DNA of 64,000 nt, taken from Candidozyma auris (Eukaryota > Ascomycota > Pichiomycetes > Serinales > Metschnikowiaceae). Within the stretch, counting starts at the first letter, position 1. Each line of letters begins with the position of its first letter. The stretch lies in the NCBI RefSeq assembly GCF_003013715.1, contig NC_072813.1, positions 2,294,001-2,358,000 of the forward strand. Reading direction: 5' to 3'. A program made the translations under genes and the position numbers. The notes under the pieces were generated by a model. It was given only the letters and a program-made list of their open reading frames with translations. It made no database searches and had not been told where the DNA came from. This document shows, in pieces, positions 38,387 through 48,890 of this stretch.

Positions 38387-41300
38387 CACACAAGACGAGG
38401 AAACGAAACAAACCGGGGAGGGAAAGGGCCGTAGGAGACGAGGAAAAGGGCCAGAGGATCAAAGTGCCTTGGCCGATGTGCTGAATATGGGGGACAATTT
38501 TAAAGTGAAAACAACAAAAAAAAACCGACTAAGTTATTGATGTACGTGAGGAGAGTGGGCGGGAGGGGTTTAAAACGAAGAGCGACAGATTACTGGATGC
38601 AATTGGAGTAAAAGCGAAAAAAAGGCTCGCAGGGGAAACGAAAATAGAGGACAATGCGGGTGCGCAGGAAAGGCAGCACCACAAGCAGGAAAAAATAATG
38701 AAAAAATGTTCCTCCAGAAAGCACAGTTTCAATCGCCAGGCAGGCCAGGCAGGCCAATCGTCACTCACGCAGATAAACCCGGCTGCCCCACAAATCTCAC
38801 CACAATGACCAACGCAGACAACGTGCTAGCAGGCAAAGTGCAATAGAAAAGTGTCCTCACAGCTTTCGCTGATGGTCTTGTTACAGTTTTGTGCAGCGTG
38901 CTCTGGCTGCCACAATTTGGCAGCGACTTCTCCAGCGTCTGCGTGCGACTCGCTGAGGCTCAGGCCCCAGGTTCCAAGCAGGCGCTCACTTCCACTGACA
39001 ACGTCACTGACAACGTCACCGTCGCCGTCACCGTCCCTGCCAGATAACAAGAAACGAAGCCTCTAAACCCGGCCTCTGCCCACGAAGGTTGCAGTCTCCA
39101 TTTTGATAACTTGATCGGTGGTCGCAGCTTATCTCCCGCGAAGTCTAATGAGCGCTGTGCTGTGGCTGTTATCAGTGGGTGCGAAAAGGAAGAGAGAAAA
39201 AAAAAAGTGAAAATGCCGTGCCGTGTTATCAGAGCACATGACTGGAGGAATCGTGCGATTCTCTGGCAGCCCTGGCGGCCTGGGAGCAGCGAGCCAGGGT
39301 GATTTGCGTTGTTCAGCGTGACTGGGCTGTAATTATGCTGATTTCTTTTATTTTTTGTTGGTTTCCTCTTTGCAAGCGCCTGTTCTTTTCCCTTGGCTCG
39401 GTTTCTGCGCTTTCTGCCTGGCGGTGTGGCTTTGGGCAACCGCGCAGAGACGAGGTCGGCCCCGGAAAGAAAGATTGCAAAAAAAGTCACTCGCTCGCTC
39501 GCTCTTTACACAAAGTCAAAGTGGGTTGGCCCTGGAAATACGCTTCCGTTGCCTTCGTAGCCTAGGTAGTCTTCGTTTCGCGTTGCCTTCGTTTTGCTGT
39601 CGTTTCACCTTGGTCGTTTTCGGTTTCCCTACTAGTCTCTGCTCGGACTCACTGGCGGGCTTCCCGGCCGCGTGGGGGGAGGGTGGGTGAGACTCTCCTC
39701 CTGTGCTCCACCCTCGCTGGGATGGGGGGCCTCTTTCTTTCTTTTTTGCTCTGTCTCCCTCATTTTTTCTGCCTCCCTTGATTTGCCCCAGGTTACATTT
39801 CTGCCTTCTCCTCTACTTCCCCAAGGCTCGCTGCAACCTCGCTGTCGTCCTGACTCCTCGTTCCATGACTTTGCTTTCTCTTTGTGTGCTTTCATCGCAT
39901 TGTTTTCTGGAGCTTACTAATTCCTCGTCAATGGTTGTCTTTGCATTGTTTCCTGGTCAATGCTGATTTTAGGGTATTCTTGCTTTACGGGCTTCTCTTT
40001 GGGCGCTAAAGTGCATTCTTTACTCGAGGTGGGTTTTTATGGGGTACCCGACACACACCCCTCTTACCCGGATCCTCGTGGGAAACAGTAACCGTACAAA
40101 CTTAGTTGATTATTCCTGATTGAACTTGATTTTCGTAGTCTGCTGATCACGACGATTCCAACTGTAATTTTTTTTTTTGTTGTAATTGCTCTCTGGGAAG
40201 GGCCAATTGATGGGGGCATTGATTGGGTTTCGATGGGGTATTGATCCGGATAAGAGAGGTACGTTGCTAGTGGGGACTCGGGACTCAAAAATTCAAAGAG
40301 CAGTCAGGCGCCTGCTGTATCTTCAAAGCCTCGAGCAAGCAATCACAGACCACTGATAGTAGCTTCATTGAAGTGTGGTGATTGCAGTGTAGACATTTGA
40401 CGTTACACCTGTTTGCGCTGTTGATATCTCTTGAGCGTTGGCAATCAACTGGAAAGCAGATCATTAAAATCCTCGGCTTCAGTTGCCTCAACTAAATCAT
40501 GGCACAACCATCTTATCAGTCGGATTCTCTCTTTGCAGCCGCCTCTCAAGCCTGCTGGGTCCTAGTAACACTGAGAAGAGGTTCTTTTGGCTGGCGACCC
40601 GTGATGTAATCTTTTTAAGACGTTTGAATGAACCTGCTGCAATTTCTAGAAACCCTGCTGTTTTATAAAACAAAAAAAAATGCACCTGAACTACGTGTGC
40701 TTAATTAGGCAACAAATTATTACTCATGATGAGTTAGCGCAGACTGCTTCAGCACGGCTAATTTCTTCATTGTTTCTGAAAATCGACAGCACATTCAGAT
40801 GAGTCAATCGTAAGCGATGCCTGTTGGGTAGAATGGCAGGTGTCAGGAGCACTGAGCTGATCAGTGGGTTGCTCAAAGACTGTAATTGAGTCATTTAGCT
40901 CTCACAAACACACCAACAAACACGTTTCGTGCAGCCTTTCCGATCATCATTCCTCGATGATAATTATACCCAATTGGATTAACTTGCTTTTCCACCGTGG
41001 CGATGACGTCTCATCGATCAAGATTTTAGTAGCCTTTATGACTTGAAAACACATTGTAATTTACGAACTCTTCACCATAGTCGATAGTGCTTTTTTGATA
41101 CCTGTTTCTTTTACTTAAGCTTAACCGCTATAAGGCACAAAAGCTCATAAATTTTCAAGTCGTTGGAACGCTAGGTTGGTCTAAATCAAGAATGGATCTA
41201 ACATCGAATACATGAAAGTTCAAACCCATGATTTACCAGAAAATCGTCCGAAATCCCAATTTAGACTGAAATTGAACCGTTCTCAAGACAAAGAACAATC

Positions 41301-41822
41301 TAATATATATCTTGCCGGTATTGCGTGTTTTCTTTGCAAGCATCATTTACTACCATCAAGATAGCACATGTAACTTCGCTCACCTTTGGATGAACAGGAA
41401 AAGAAAGTCAAAAAAAAACCCAAGGAATATTAGAAAAAAATTTACTCTCTGAAAAATTTCACCAAAAGCGTCTCATTGCTTTTTCCGAATCGTACTCACA
41501 TCTGGTGCCATTTCTGACTTCGCCTTCTACCAAAGTTAGGCGATCTTTTGCACCCATCGCATTCCCCTCTGAGAACCCAATGAAGCCATTGGCGTCGGCG
41601 AAAAGGATCATAAGCAGAGGCCCTTGATTACCCGCCAAAAACCAACCGCAAAATTTTTCTCCAATATTATTTGACCTTTTTCGGCTAATTTTCGCCAGAT
41701 ATAGATCCCCTGAAACAGTTTTGATAATTCCTGCACACGGTAGCACATCCTCTGTTTACCTTTCGCCAGCCATCCAGCTTCACCATTTCAATACCTACCA
41801 AATACCTAATCTCTCGTTGGTC
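38387..41822. other. 3.4-kb divergent gap (STP-like / RAX1)
   Basis: No gene recognised. The STP-side 1.5 kb is G/C-rich with simple repeats (GGCAGGCCA at about 38739-38757, TCGC repeats near 39490). The RAX1-side half is AT-richer. One diverged recurrent word lies at 40531-40542. Confidence 0.5.
40531..40542 (-). promoter_or_regulatory. Recurrent promoter word, diverged
   Basis: CTTTGCAGCCGC on the + strand, keeping the GGCTGCAAA core; 1.28 kb from the RAX1 ATG. Confidence 0.4.
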
Positions 41823-43211
41823 ATGTCCGAGAAACTCCAGGCAGATAAGCCTGCAACACACTATTTGTCGAACTTGGACAACTTGAATCAGACAAATAAT
41901 GCGGTGAGTCTATCTCGGCTCCCGACGTTGGGAGAGATTCTTTCCAACAAGACGAAACTGCCGGTTAACTTGTACACTTTCTACTTGTACATGCAATATG
42001 TGGAAAACAACGTGGACCTTTTGGATTTTTGGTTTGATCTTATTGCTCACTTGAATCTTTGCAAACACTACGTGAAGGGCCTTCGAGATTCAATAGTCAG
42101 AAGCTCCACTCATTATGGCACTCCCGTGCTAGGACAGCAGCAGAGCCTCTCCGGGAGCCCACATAGAGACTCATATCCATTGACAGAGGGAAGCAAACAC
42201 AAATCCGTTTCGCTGTCGATGCTTTTGGACCTTATTATCAATGACCATATACTAGAGGACAACGACTCCAATAGACTCTCGCAATTCCTTCGAGGTGAGA
42301 TCAACTTGAATGATGTGGATCCAAAAATCAAGGAGCTCATCGACAAATATCAGGAAGAAGAGGCTGTGAATCCACCGTCACCAATTGTGGATCACGCTCT
42401 GTTTGGAGGAATCCACGAAAAGAGGGTCTCGTCGAACTCAAAACTTCTTGACGACTCCTTCGACCAAACAAACACTTCCTTCGGCTACCCACAGCTGCCG
42501 CAGCCAGGCAGCACTCAGACACACCAGGGTAAGACCTACCAGTCGCTTAGAAGATCGTCTATCAACCCATCTTTGCTCGAAAAAATTATCAGAGATTCAA
42601 AACACAGCACGGGATCTTTTATCACACGCAATAACCTCAAGGAATCGTCGCATAATCTTTTGCTTAAGTACTTTGTTGAGGACTCTGAGAAAAATCTCAA
42701 TCTCTCCACCAAACTTAACAACTACATCATTAATGCAATTGAGGTGGAGGGCAGAGACGACCCAGACGTCTTCAACGGGGTAAAGAGATATGTTTTTAAC
42801 ATCATTGAAAACCACGACTTGCCGAACTTCCTTAATTTTGTTGCCATCAAAAACGTCAATCGCTCGATCAACGCTCGAATTGTGGTTGGCTTCTTCTTCA
42901 TCTTTGCATCGTTCTGGATAGCTTTCACATTGATCTTTCTAGATTTATCCAAAGGCTATCGAGCCGTGATAATTGCGCTGTTCTTTATTGGCTTCTACTG
43001 CCTTGTATCATCAATTTACCGTCTCGACCCTATCTTAGCGTTTCTTGGGTTCAGCGAGTCATTCATCCCAGGAAAGTCACTTCTAAAAGTGAACGATCTT
43101 TTTATTTACCGTCTTCTACTCAAGAGATCATTATGGGTTCTAGCACTCATTCTTTTGTTTACCGCAATCCTTTCAATTATTTTCTGTCTCGTTCCAGGGA
43201 GACGCCTTTAA
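41823..43211 (+). CDS. RAX1: Bud-site landmark membrane protein Rax1
   Basis: A 462-residue protein that, with Rax2 and the Bud8/Bud9 landmarks, maintains the bipolar budding pattern. An RGS-like domain (LPTLGEILSNKTKLPVNLYTFYLYMQYVENNVDLLDFWFDLIAHLNLCKHYV, about 38-85, continuing to about 330) is followed by three C-terminal membrane segments. These are IVVGFFFIFASFWIAFTLIFL, then AVIIALFFIGFYCLVSSIY, then LWVLALILLFTAILSIIFCLV, with the hydrophilic GFSESFIPGKS between the second and third. Length and architecture match S. cerevisiae Rax1 (435 aa). I start at the ATG at 41823; the in-frame ATG at 41721 adds residues that look like leader. It is convergent with RPL19. Confidence 0.88.
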   Translation: MSEKLQADKPATHYLSNLDNLNQTNNAVSLSRLPTLGEILSNKTKLPVNLYTFYLYMQYVENNVDLLDFWFDLIAHLNLCKHYVKGLRDSIVRSSTHYGTPVLGQQQSLSGSPHRDSYPLTEGSKHKSVSLSMLLDLIINDHILEDNDSNRLSQFLRGEINLNDVDPKIKELIDKYQEEEAVNPPSPIVDHALFGGIHEKRVSSNSKLLDDSFDQTNTSFGYPQLPQPGSTQTHQGKTYQSLRRSSINPSLLEKIIRDSKHSTGSFITRNNLKESSHNLLLKYFVEDSEKNLNLSTKLNNYIINAIEVEGRDDPDVFNGVKRYVFNIIENHDLPNFLNFVAIKNVNRSINARIVVGFFFIFASFWIAFTLIFLDLSKGYRAVIIALFFIGFYCLVSSIYRLDPILAFLGFSESFIPGKSLLKVNDLFIYRLLLKRSLWVLALILLFTAILSIIFCLVPGRRL

Positions 43212-43349
43212 TATGCATCTGTACAATAATAAACAACTGCGTAATATCTTGCTTACGTTCGCCTACACCATTCATCGCTATTGGTCGTGTGATTAATGCG
43301 CCACCGGGTCTTGAAGATACAAAAACTATATGATACTTGAGAGGGAAAT

Positions 43350-44120
43350 TTAAGCTTCGTTCAAAAAGGCCTGTCTCTTCTCCTCGATTCTCTGGGCTCT
43401 TCTCTCTCTGGCAGCCTTGTTTCTCAATCTTCTGGCCTCGGCCTCGGCCTTCAAAGACTTCTCACGAGCAGCCTCGGCCTTGGCCTGAATGACGTGCTCA
43501 ACCAAAGCTCTCTTGTGCTTGAAAGCGTTACCCTTGGCAGCCAAGTACAAGTGGTGGTACAAGTGTCTGTCGATCTTACCGGCATCTCTGTACTTAGCCA
43601 ACAATCTTCTCAACACTCTCAATCTTCTCATCCAGACAACCTGGGTTGGAATACGGGCGTTCTTGGTACCCTTTCTCTTACCGAGACCCATGTGTCTACC
43701 GTTTCTCTTGGACTCAGCCATGATTCTGGCAGAAGCTCTAGAGTGGGAAGTCACTGGTTTCTTGACAATGACACCGTTCTTGTAGAGCTTTCTGATGGCA
43801 GCACGAGAGTTGGCGGAAGCCAATTCGGTGGTCTCGTTGGGGTCCAACCAAATCTTTCTCTTACCAACACCGATGACGCTAGCAGCGAGTCTCTTCTGGG
43901 TTCTAAGGTTAGGCCTGGCAGTTAGTACACAATTCGAGGGACTTGAAAGATCTAGCTGAATTTAAAGGGTTTGTGTGACGTTGTGGATCATCTTTAAAAC
44001 CCTTCCTGGGAGGAAAGGTAGATCTGACGGGGGAAATCGGGCAGATTGGACAGCGGGCATTGGAACAATCAATAGATTCAATTCAGCATAGATTCTAACG
44101 ACGTTATATTAAACATACAT
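43350..44120 (-). CDS. RPL19: Ribosomal protein eL19, spliced
   Basis: Large-subunit ribosomal protein eL19. Exon 2 (43914-43350) encodes [20 protein letters not shown] through KRQAFLNEA, near-identical to S. cerevisiae Rpl19 ([51 protein letters not shown]). No ATG begins it. The only good donor upstream is GTATGT at 44118-44113, which overlaps an ATG at 44120-44118. Exon 1 would therefore contribute only 'AT', and splicing to exon 2's first G rebuilds ATG-CCT-AAC (Met-Pro-Asn), giving 188 residues against the family's 188-196. A C/T-rich leader lies just upstream, typical of ribosomal protein genes. Confidence 0.88.
43915..44118 (-). other. RPL19: RPL19 intron, 204 nt, splitting the start codon
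   Basis: The donor is GTATGT (44118-44113), the branch site is a perfect TACTAAC (43927-43921) and the acceptor CAG (43917-43915) follows just 6 nt after the branch heptamer. Unspliced RNA reads ATG TAT GTT TAA, so it can only make a tripeptide. Confidence 0.8.
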
Positions 44121-44709
44121 TTTGAGTAGCTGACTTAAGAAGATAAAAAAGGGAGCAAGAAAATTTTCAATAGAGGTTTTTTTGTGAGGGCGAAAACTGT
44201 GAGGGCTTGCCTGCAGGATGCGCTCCCTCTTTTGTATGAGAAAGTCTCACTTATAGTGAGTGTAACAATCCTCCAAAGTGAGCATTGAACAATGCACGTG
44301 ACCAAAGGGGGTGCACGGATTTATGGCTCTGGGATGAGGTGGGTATGTTCAGGGTTAAAGCCCTACCCGTTTGCACGTGAGTCTCCACCTTTGAATAGTG
44401 GATGCCTGACGTGGCATATTTGCAAGACATCTGAAAATATTGGAAATACCTGCCTTAGAGAATTCGATTGGAAATCTACTGTGTGTTCAAAAGAGCGGTT
44501 CCTATGGGACTCAGGGGGTAAAGGAGAGGCGCTCAACAGAGTACGTATAAAAGCTAGAGGACAATGTCGAGTAGTACATCTTGCAAAACAGGGCAAGGCA
44601 AAGTAACAAGTACAGTCATGAGGAGGAAGCTTCTGCTTAAGGAATTTTTCTGATCTCTGTTCGATTGGCGATAAAGTTTAATGCTGGCTGTACGAGTAGC
44701 CACAATCAA

Positions 44710-44721
44710 ATGGCTGCGAAA
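44710..44721 (+). promoter_or_regulatory. Recurrent promoter word, exact copy
   Basis: ATGGCTGCGAAA, 590 bp upstream of the RPL19 start. Confidence 0.6.
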
Positions 44722-45434
44722 AACCACATCGAAGACAACGAGGAGAGACTGAAACAGGAAAGAGCAAAAACAAAACAAAGGGTTGCAGGGAGATCAAAGA
44801 AAAAAAAAAAAAAAAAATCTTATTTGGGTTTATCAGTGCTAGCAGTATGAAGACGCCAGTGGGCCGTGCCAAACAATACACTACGTAACGAACGCTATGA
44901 AGGCTTAAGGTCTAGTACAGGGAACGCTTATAGAGTCTTTGTTAGAGGGAATGGGTCTCCATTGAGAGGAGTGGAATTAAATCCAAGAGCATCAACAATG
45001 GGATACACAAGTAAACGCGTGTTCTAAAGATTAAAGTTTAAATTGTAATGTGGGCGAAGCGAGAATGTAGAGCCGAAGTGATGAAAACGGAGAGCGGTCG
45101 AAAAGCGCTGGGTTAGCCCGATTAGCACGGTAGCAAGGCTGAATCACCTGTTTCTTGAATCGGAATTCTGTGAAGAATAAAGCGAAAGTGATTGTAAAGA
45201 AGGGTTGTGTTGAGGAGAAGTTGTTTATGGGAAGAGTGGTGCTGAGCAGTAACTATGTATGAGGGGGGTGGGTGAAATATAAATACGGATGAAGCTCTCA
45301 GAATAGACTCGAGAGAGAATAGCTTAGGGAACTATGGATATAAATAAAATGTTTGAGTTATAACGAGTAGTCAAGAAATTTCATCCGTTGTTGATTCCTC
45401 CGTTACATTTGCAAGTCTGGCTAGATCTAAGTTC

Positions 45435-45446
45435 ATGGCTGCGAAA
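45435..45446 (+). promoter_or_regulatory. Recurrent promoter word, exact copy
   Basis: ATGGCTGCGAAA, 253 bp upstream of the ATG at 45699. Confidence 0.6.
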
Positions 45447-45698
45447 ACCTCCACAACTCTCATTGCTTAGCACCATATCATAAAATACGACGAAAACATC
45501 GGAATTCATCAGTACCGTATACATAAAAAAAAATTGCCGTCAATCAACTTTGCAGAACCATTATTTGCCGAAAGCACCCTCGTTTTGTCCATTCATTGGA
45601 CCACATCTTTTCCTCCCCATACCTTCCCTATCTGAGATCCTGCGCGAAGCTCATCGCATCCCGAGTCAAATCTACTTGCACCACTCTCTTCTTTAAAA

Positions 45699-45986
45699 AT
45701 GGCCAAATCGTTGAGAAGCAAGTCCAAGTTGCGGGCCAAGTCCGTCAAGAGAAAAGGTGAGTTTGCTGCTTTTGTCAACGAGAGAACCGCTCGTCTCGCT
45801 GAAAGAGCCCGGGCGCTTGCTGAAAAGCAAAAGGCGGAAAAGAGCGAAGATGCCATGGAGGAGGAAGACAAGCCCGAGGAGAAGGCTCCAGCTGAGTCTT
45901 TGAAGAATGTGAAAACGTCAGGGTTGAAAAACACCAGCAGAATCAGAAAGAGAGGACTCAAGAAGAGAGGTCACACCAAGTTTTGA
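45699..45986 (+). CDS. YBL028C-type pre-60S nucleolar protein
   Basis: A 95-residue basic protein of the DUF2423/UPF0642 family, small nucleolar proteins associated with large-subunit maturation. The N-terminus MAKSLRSKSKLRAKSVKRKG is the family signature (S. cerevisiae YBL028C: MAKSLRASSHLNAKSVKRRG). It is followed by a charged coiled-coil segment, an acidic stretch (EDAMEEEDKPEEK) and a basic tail RKRGLKKRGHTKF. It starts at the first ATG. Its promoter is shared with the ribosomal protein gene RPL19, in keeping with its role. Confidence 0.88.
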   Translation: MAKSLRSKSKLRAKSVKRKGEFAAFVNERTARLAERARALAEKQKAEKSEDAMEEEDKPEEKAPAESLKNVKTSGLKNTSRIRKRGLKKRGHTKF

Positions 45987-47004
45987 TGATTTCTCGTGCA
46001 GTAGGAAATATAGAGAGTATAGACGCTCAAGCTCATCGGGTATGGGCTGAATGAAAGGCACTTTGATAGAGAAGCGATTTATAAACGACAAAGAGATCAA
46101 GGAGGTATCAAGAACAAGAGATATATGAGGTATTCAAATGAGAAGCATTTGGACACTAGGGACACATAGAAGGTAATTCTGAACGCCGATGGAATGCAGC
46201 AAGTGGCCACAATTTGTCCAGGGTACAATCTCTTAGCAGTAATTAGTGAATGAACCATCTATGAGAGCTGAAAAGAAGCTTCAATGATTGCCTCCTTTGC
46301 CCTTAGCGTGAGCCATGTACTATACAAATTGTAGCCAGAAGAATACGTTTTTCGCACATAATTTGAGTGCCTTCGAATATCAACTAGATTCTGGACGTAA
46401 ATACTTTTGTCGAAGTCATCAATATCATTGTGCAACACAAATCGACAATCCAAAGTTCTCCCATGAATCCATACTAGAATTTCAAAAATTGGCCAGATAA
46501 CTTAAAATGCAATGAAAAAATCGCAAATTCTAATGTCAATTCAAAAGTAATTTTCAGAGGTTAAGAGTTAGTTCGTACAGTGTTTTCAGAGCTATGCCAT
46601 TACATAATCTATCAAGCACATTTAAGCCATTCACAAAATGTTTTAAAGATTATCAAAAATCTCATAAAAGCTGACGCACAAGAGCCCAGGTTTCATTAAA
46701 CATTTCTTAGGCTCTTCATGTACTTAAGAATTTCCCCACTAATAGCTTTTCGCAGCCATTAATTGAAGCTACTATGAGCATCAACATACTCAGCAAGTAC
46801 ACAACTTGGAAAAAAATAAGAAATGAGCTTAATTAAAGTTGGCCCTCCCAAATAATCAAAATCTCGCCAGAATATTCATAATTCCTTCTTCTACAGTCAT
46901 TATCTTGCACTCACCAACATCAGCGAGATGCCCCATCGATGTCACTGCACCTCTGACTCTGTTCGCATCTCACATCACCAACTACAACTACCATCTTCAT
47001 TATC
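45987..47004. other. ADE2 promoter region
   Basis: A 1.0-kb AT-rich gap between tandem + strand genes, with one exact recurrent word at 46748-46759. No gene is seen. Confidence 0.5.
46748..46759 (-). promoter_or_regulatory. Recurrent promoter word, exact copy
   Basis: TTTCGCAGCCAT on the + strand, 246 bp upstream of the ADE2 ATG. Confidence 0.6.
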
Positions 47005-48684
47005 ATGGACGGCAAAACAATTGGAATTCTTGGAGGCGGCCAGTTGGGGCGGATGATTGTTGAGGCTGCACACAGACTCAACATTAAAACTGTGGTGCTT
47101 GACGCTGCTCATTCTCCAGCCAAGCAGATCAACGCTTTGGACGACCATGTGGACGGCTCATTCAAGGATGTCGATGCTATCACCAGGTTGGCCAAAAAAT
47201 GTGATTTGTTGACGATAGAGATTGAGCACGTTGACGTGGAGGCGTTGAAGACGGTCGAAAAGACCTACAATGTGCCCATCTACCCGTTCCCAGAGACAAT
47301 CAGGCTCATCCAGGATAAGTACCTTCAAAAGACCCATTTGATGGAGCACGGTGTTGATGTGGTTGAGTCGATTGCCGTGAAAGAAAACACCAAGGAGGGT
47401 TTGCAAGAAATTGGCGCTAAGCTTGGCTTTCCCTTTATGTTGAAGTCGAGAACGATGGCCTACGACGGTAGAGGAAACTTCGTTGTGAAGAATGAAGAGG
47501 CCATTCCTGAGGCGCTAGAATTTTTGTCCAACAGACCTCTTTACGCCGAAAAATGGTGCCCTTTCACCAAAGAATTGGCAGTGATGGTGGTTAGACTGCT
47601 TGAAGGCGAGGTGTTTGCGTATCCTACTGTTGAAACCCACCACAAGGATAACATATGCCATTTGGTTTACGCTCCTGCCAGAGTCCTGGACACTTTGCAG
47701 AAGAAAGCCTCAATATTGGCGCAAAACGCCGTCAAGTCCTTCCCTGGTTGTGGTATCTTTGGAGTGGAGATGTTCTTGTTGCCCAATCACGAGCTTTTGA
47801 TCAACGAGATTGCTCCTCGTCCTCACAACTCGGGCCACTACACCATCGATGCCTGCGTCACCTCCCAGTTTGAAGCCCACGTAAGAGCTGTAGCTGGCTT
47901 GCCGTTGCCCAAAGGCTTCACTTCCTTCTCCACAACAAACACAAATGCTATTATGCTTAACGTTCTTGGTGACAAGGACAAGAAGAACGCCGAGTTGGAG
48001 ATTTGTCGCCGTGCTTTAGAGACCCCCAACGCCTCGGTGTACTTGTACGGCAAGGACAGCAAGCCCCAGCGTAAAATGGGCCATATCAACGTGGTGGGCT
48101 CTTCTATGGAAGAAGCTGAAAGCAAACTTAAGTTCATCTTGGGTGAAAGCAGCTCCCTTCCAAAGGAGATTGAACCAAAGGAGAAGCCCTTAGTATCCAT
48201 TATCATGGGCTCAGATTCTGACTTACCCGTGATGTCTGTTGGCGCCAACATCTTGAAGAAGTTTGGTGTTCCCTTCGAACTCACCATTGTGTCTGCTCAT
48301 CGTACTCCACACAGAATGTCCAAGTTTGCCATCGAAGCGGCCTCAAGAGGTATCAAAGCGATCATTGCTGGTGCCGGCGGTGCTGCTCATTTGCCAGGAA
48401 TGGTTGCTGCCATGACTCCTTTGCCTGTCATTGGTGTTCCTGTTAAGGGCTCCACTTTGGACGGAGTTGACTCTTTGCACTCGATTGTGCAGATGCCTAG
48501 AGGCATTCCTGTGGCCACTGTTGCCATCAATAACAGTATAAACGCCGCCTTGTTGGCCATTCGTATTTTGGGAGCCTATGACTACAAGTGGTTAGATGAA
48601 ATGTCCCAATATATGAACAACATGGAAGAGGAAGTCTTGCAAAAAGCTGAGAGACTAGAAAGCGTGGGCTACGAAAAATACTGA
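47005..48684 (+). CDS. ADE2: Phosphoribosylaminoimidazole carboxylase
   Basis: A bifunctional purine enzyme converting AIR to CAIR; its loss gives red colonies. The 559-residue protein has an N-terminal PurK ATP-grasp half: [11 protein letters not shown] (6-16), [15 protein letters not shown] (about 147), and [27 protein letters not shown] (about 249-290). The C-terminal PurE half starts near 395: [57 protein letters not shown]. It is colinear with S. cerevisiae Ade2 (571 aa). The CTG at 47596-47598 sits at the Ser of the 'VMVVRSLE' motif, the clearest CUG=Ser site in the window. It is convergent with TEC1; a direct repeat lies in the 3' flank. Confidence 0.97.
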   Translation: MDGKTIGILGGGQLGRMIVEAAHRLNIKTVVLDAAHSPAKQINALDDHVDGSFKDVDAITRLAKKCDLLTIEIEHVDVEALKTVEKTYNVPIYPFPETIRLIQDKYLQKTHLMEHGVDVVESIAVKENTKEGLQEIGAKLGFPFMLKSRTMAYDGRGNFVVKNEEAIPEALEFLSNRPLYAEKWCPFTKELAVMVVRLLEGEVFAYPTVETHHKDNICHLVYAPARVLDTLQKKASILAQNAVKSFPGCGIFGVEMFLLPNHELLINEIAPRPHNSGHYTIDACVTSQFEAHVRAVAGLPLPKGFTSFSTTNTNAIMLNVLGDKDKKNAELEICRRALETPNASVYLYGKDSKPQRKMGHINVVGSSMEEAESKLKFILGESSSLPKEIEPKEKPLVSIIMGSDSDLPVMSVGANILKKFGVPFELTIVSAHRTPHRMSKFAIEAASRGIKAIIAGAGGAAHLPGMVAAMTPLPVIGVPVKGSTLDGVDSLHSIVQMPRGIPVATVAINNSINAALLAIRILGAYDYKWLDEMSQYMNNMEEEVLQKAERLESVGYEKY

Positions 48685-48694
48685 GGTTGATGAA

Positions 48695-48749
48695 CCATAA
48701 TAAATGACAATGATACAATATTTTTGATCCATAATAAATGACAATGATA
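48695..48749 (+). repeat. Direct repeat after ADE2
   Basis: A 21-bp core beginning CCATAATAAATGACAATGA at 48695-48715 repeats perfectly at 48729-48749 (period 34), and a decayed third start (GATCCATAACAA) follows at about 48760. It lies in the ADE2/TEC1 convergent gap. Confidence 0.75.
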
Positions 48750-48890
48750 AATCATTCCTGATCCATAACAATTAACAAGTATAAAAGTCATCTCTACGGA
48801 AGGTTGTGAATGCTATAAGACATGACCTTGAATTACGTAACACGAAATAAAGATAGAAAAGAAGGAATCCAATCGAATGTGATGAGATGT

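Larger units (their letters stand above)
44121..45698. other. RPL19 / YBL028C-type divergent gap
   Basis: A 1.6-kb gap with two exact recurrent words (44710, 45435), TATA-like TATAAAAG at 44546-44553 and TATAAATA near 45279, and an 18-nt A run at about 44799-44817. ORFs here are not protein-like. Confidence 0.5.

Noticed and set aside
38960..39490. 176-codon minus-strand ORF in the STP-like/RAX1 gap
   Set aside because: No ATG-supported start or domain pattern; a low-complexity, G/C-rich shadow.
44292..44606. 104-codon + strand ORF upstream of RPL19
   Set aside because: Composition and lack of any domain-like pattern; it lies in the RPL19 promoter side and overlaps an antisense ORF of equal quality.
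44546..44653. TATAAAAG followed by a 29-codon ORF (ATG 44564)
   Set aside because: The TATA lies only about 10 bp before the ATG, too close for a yeast promoter; the ORF has no recognisable features.
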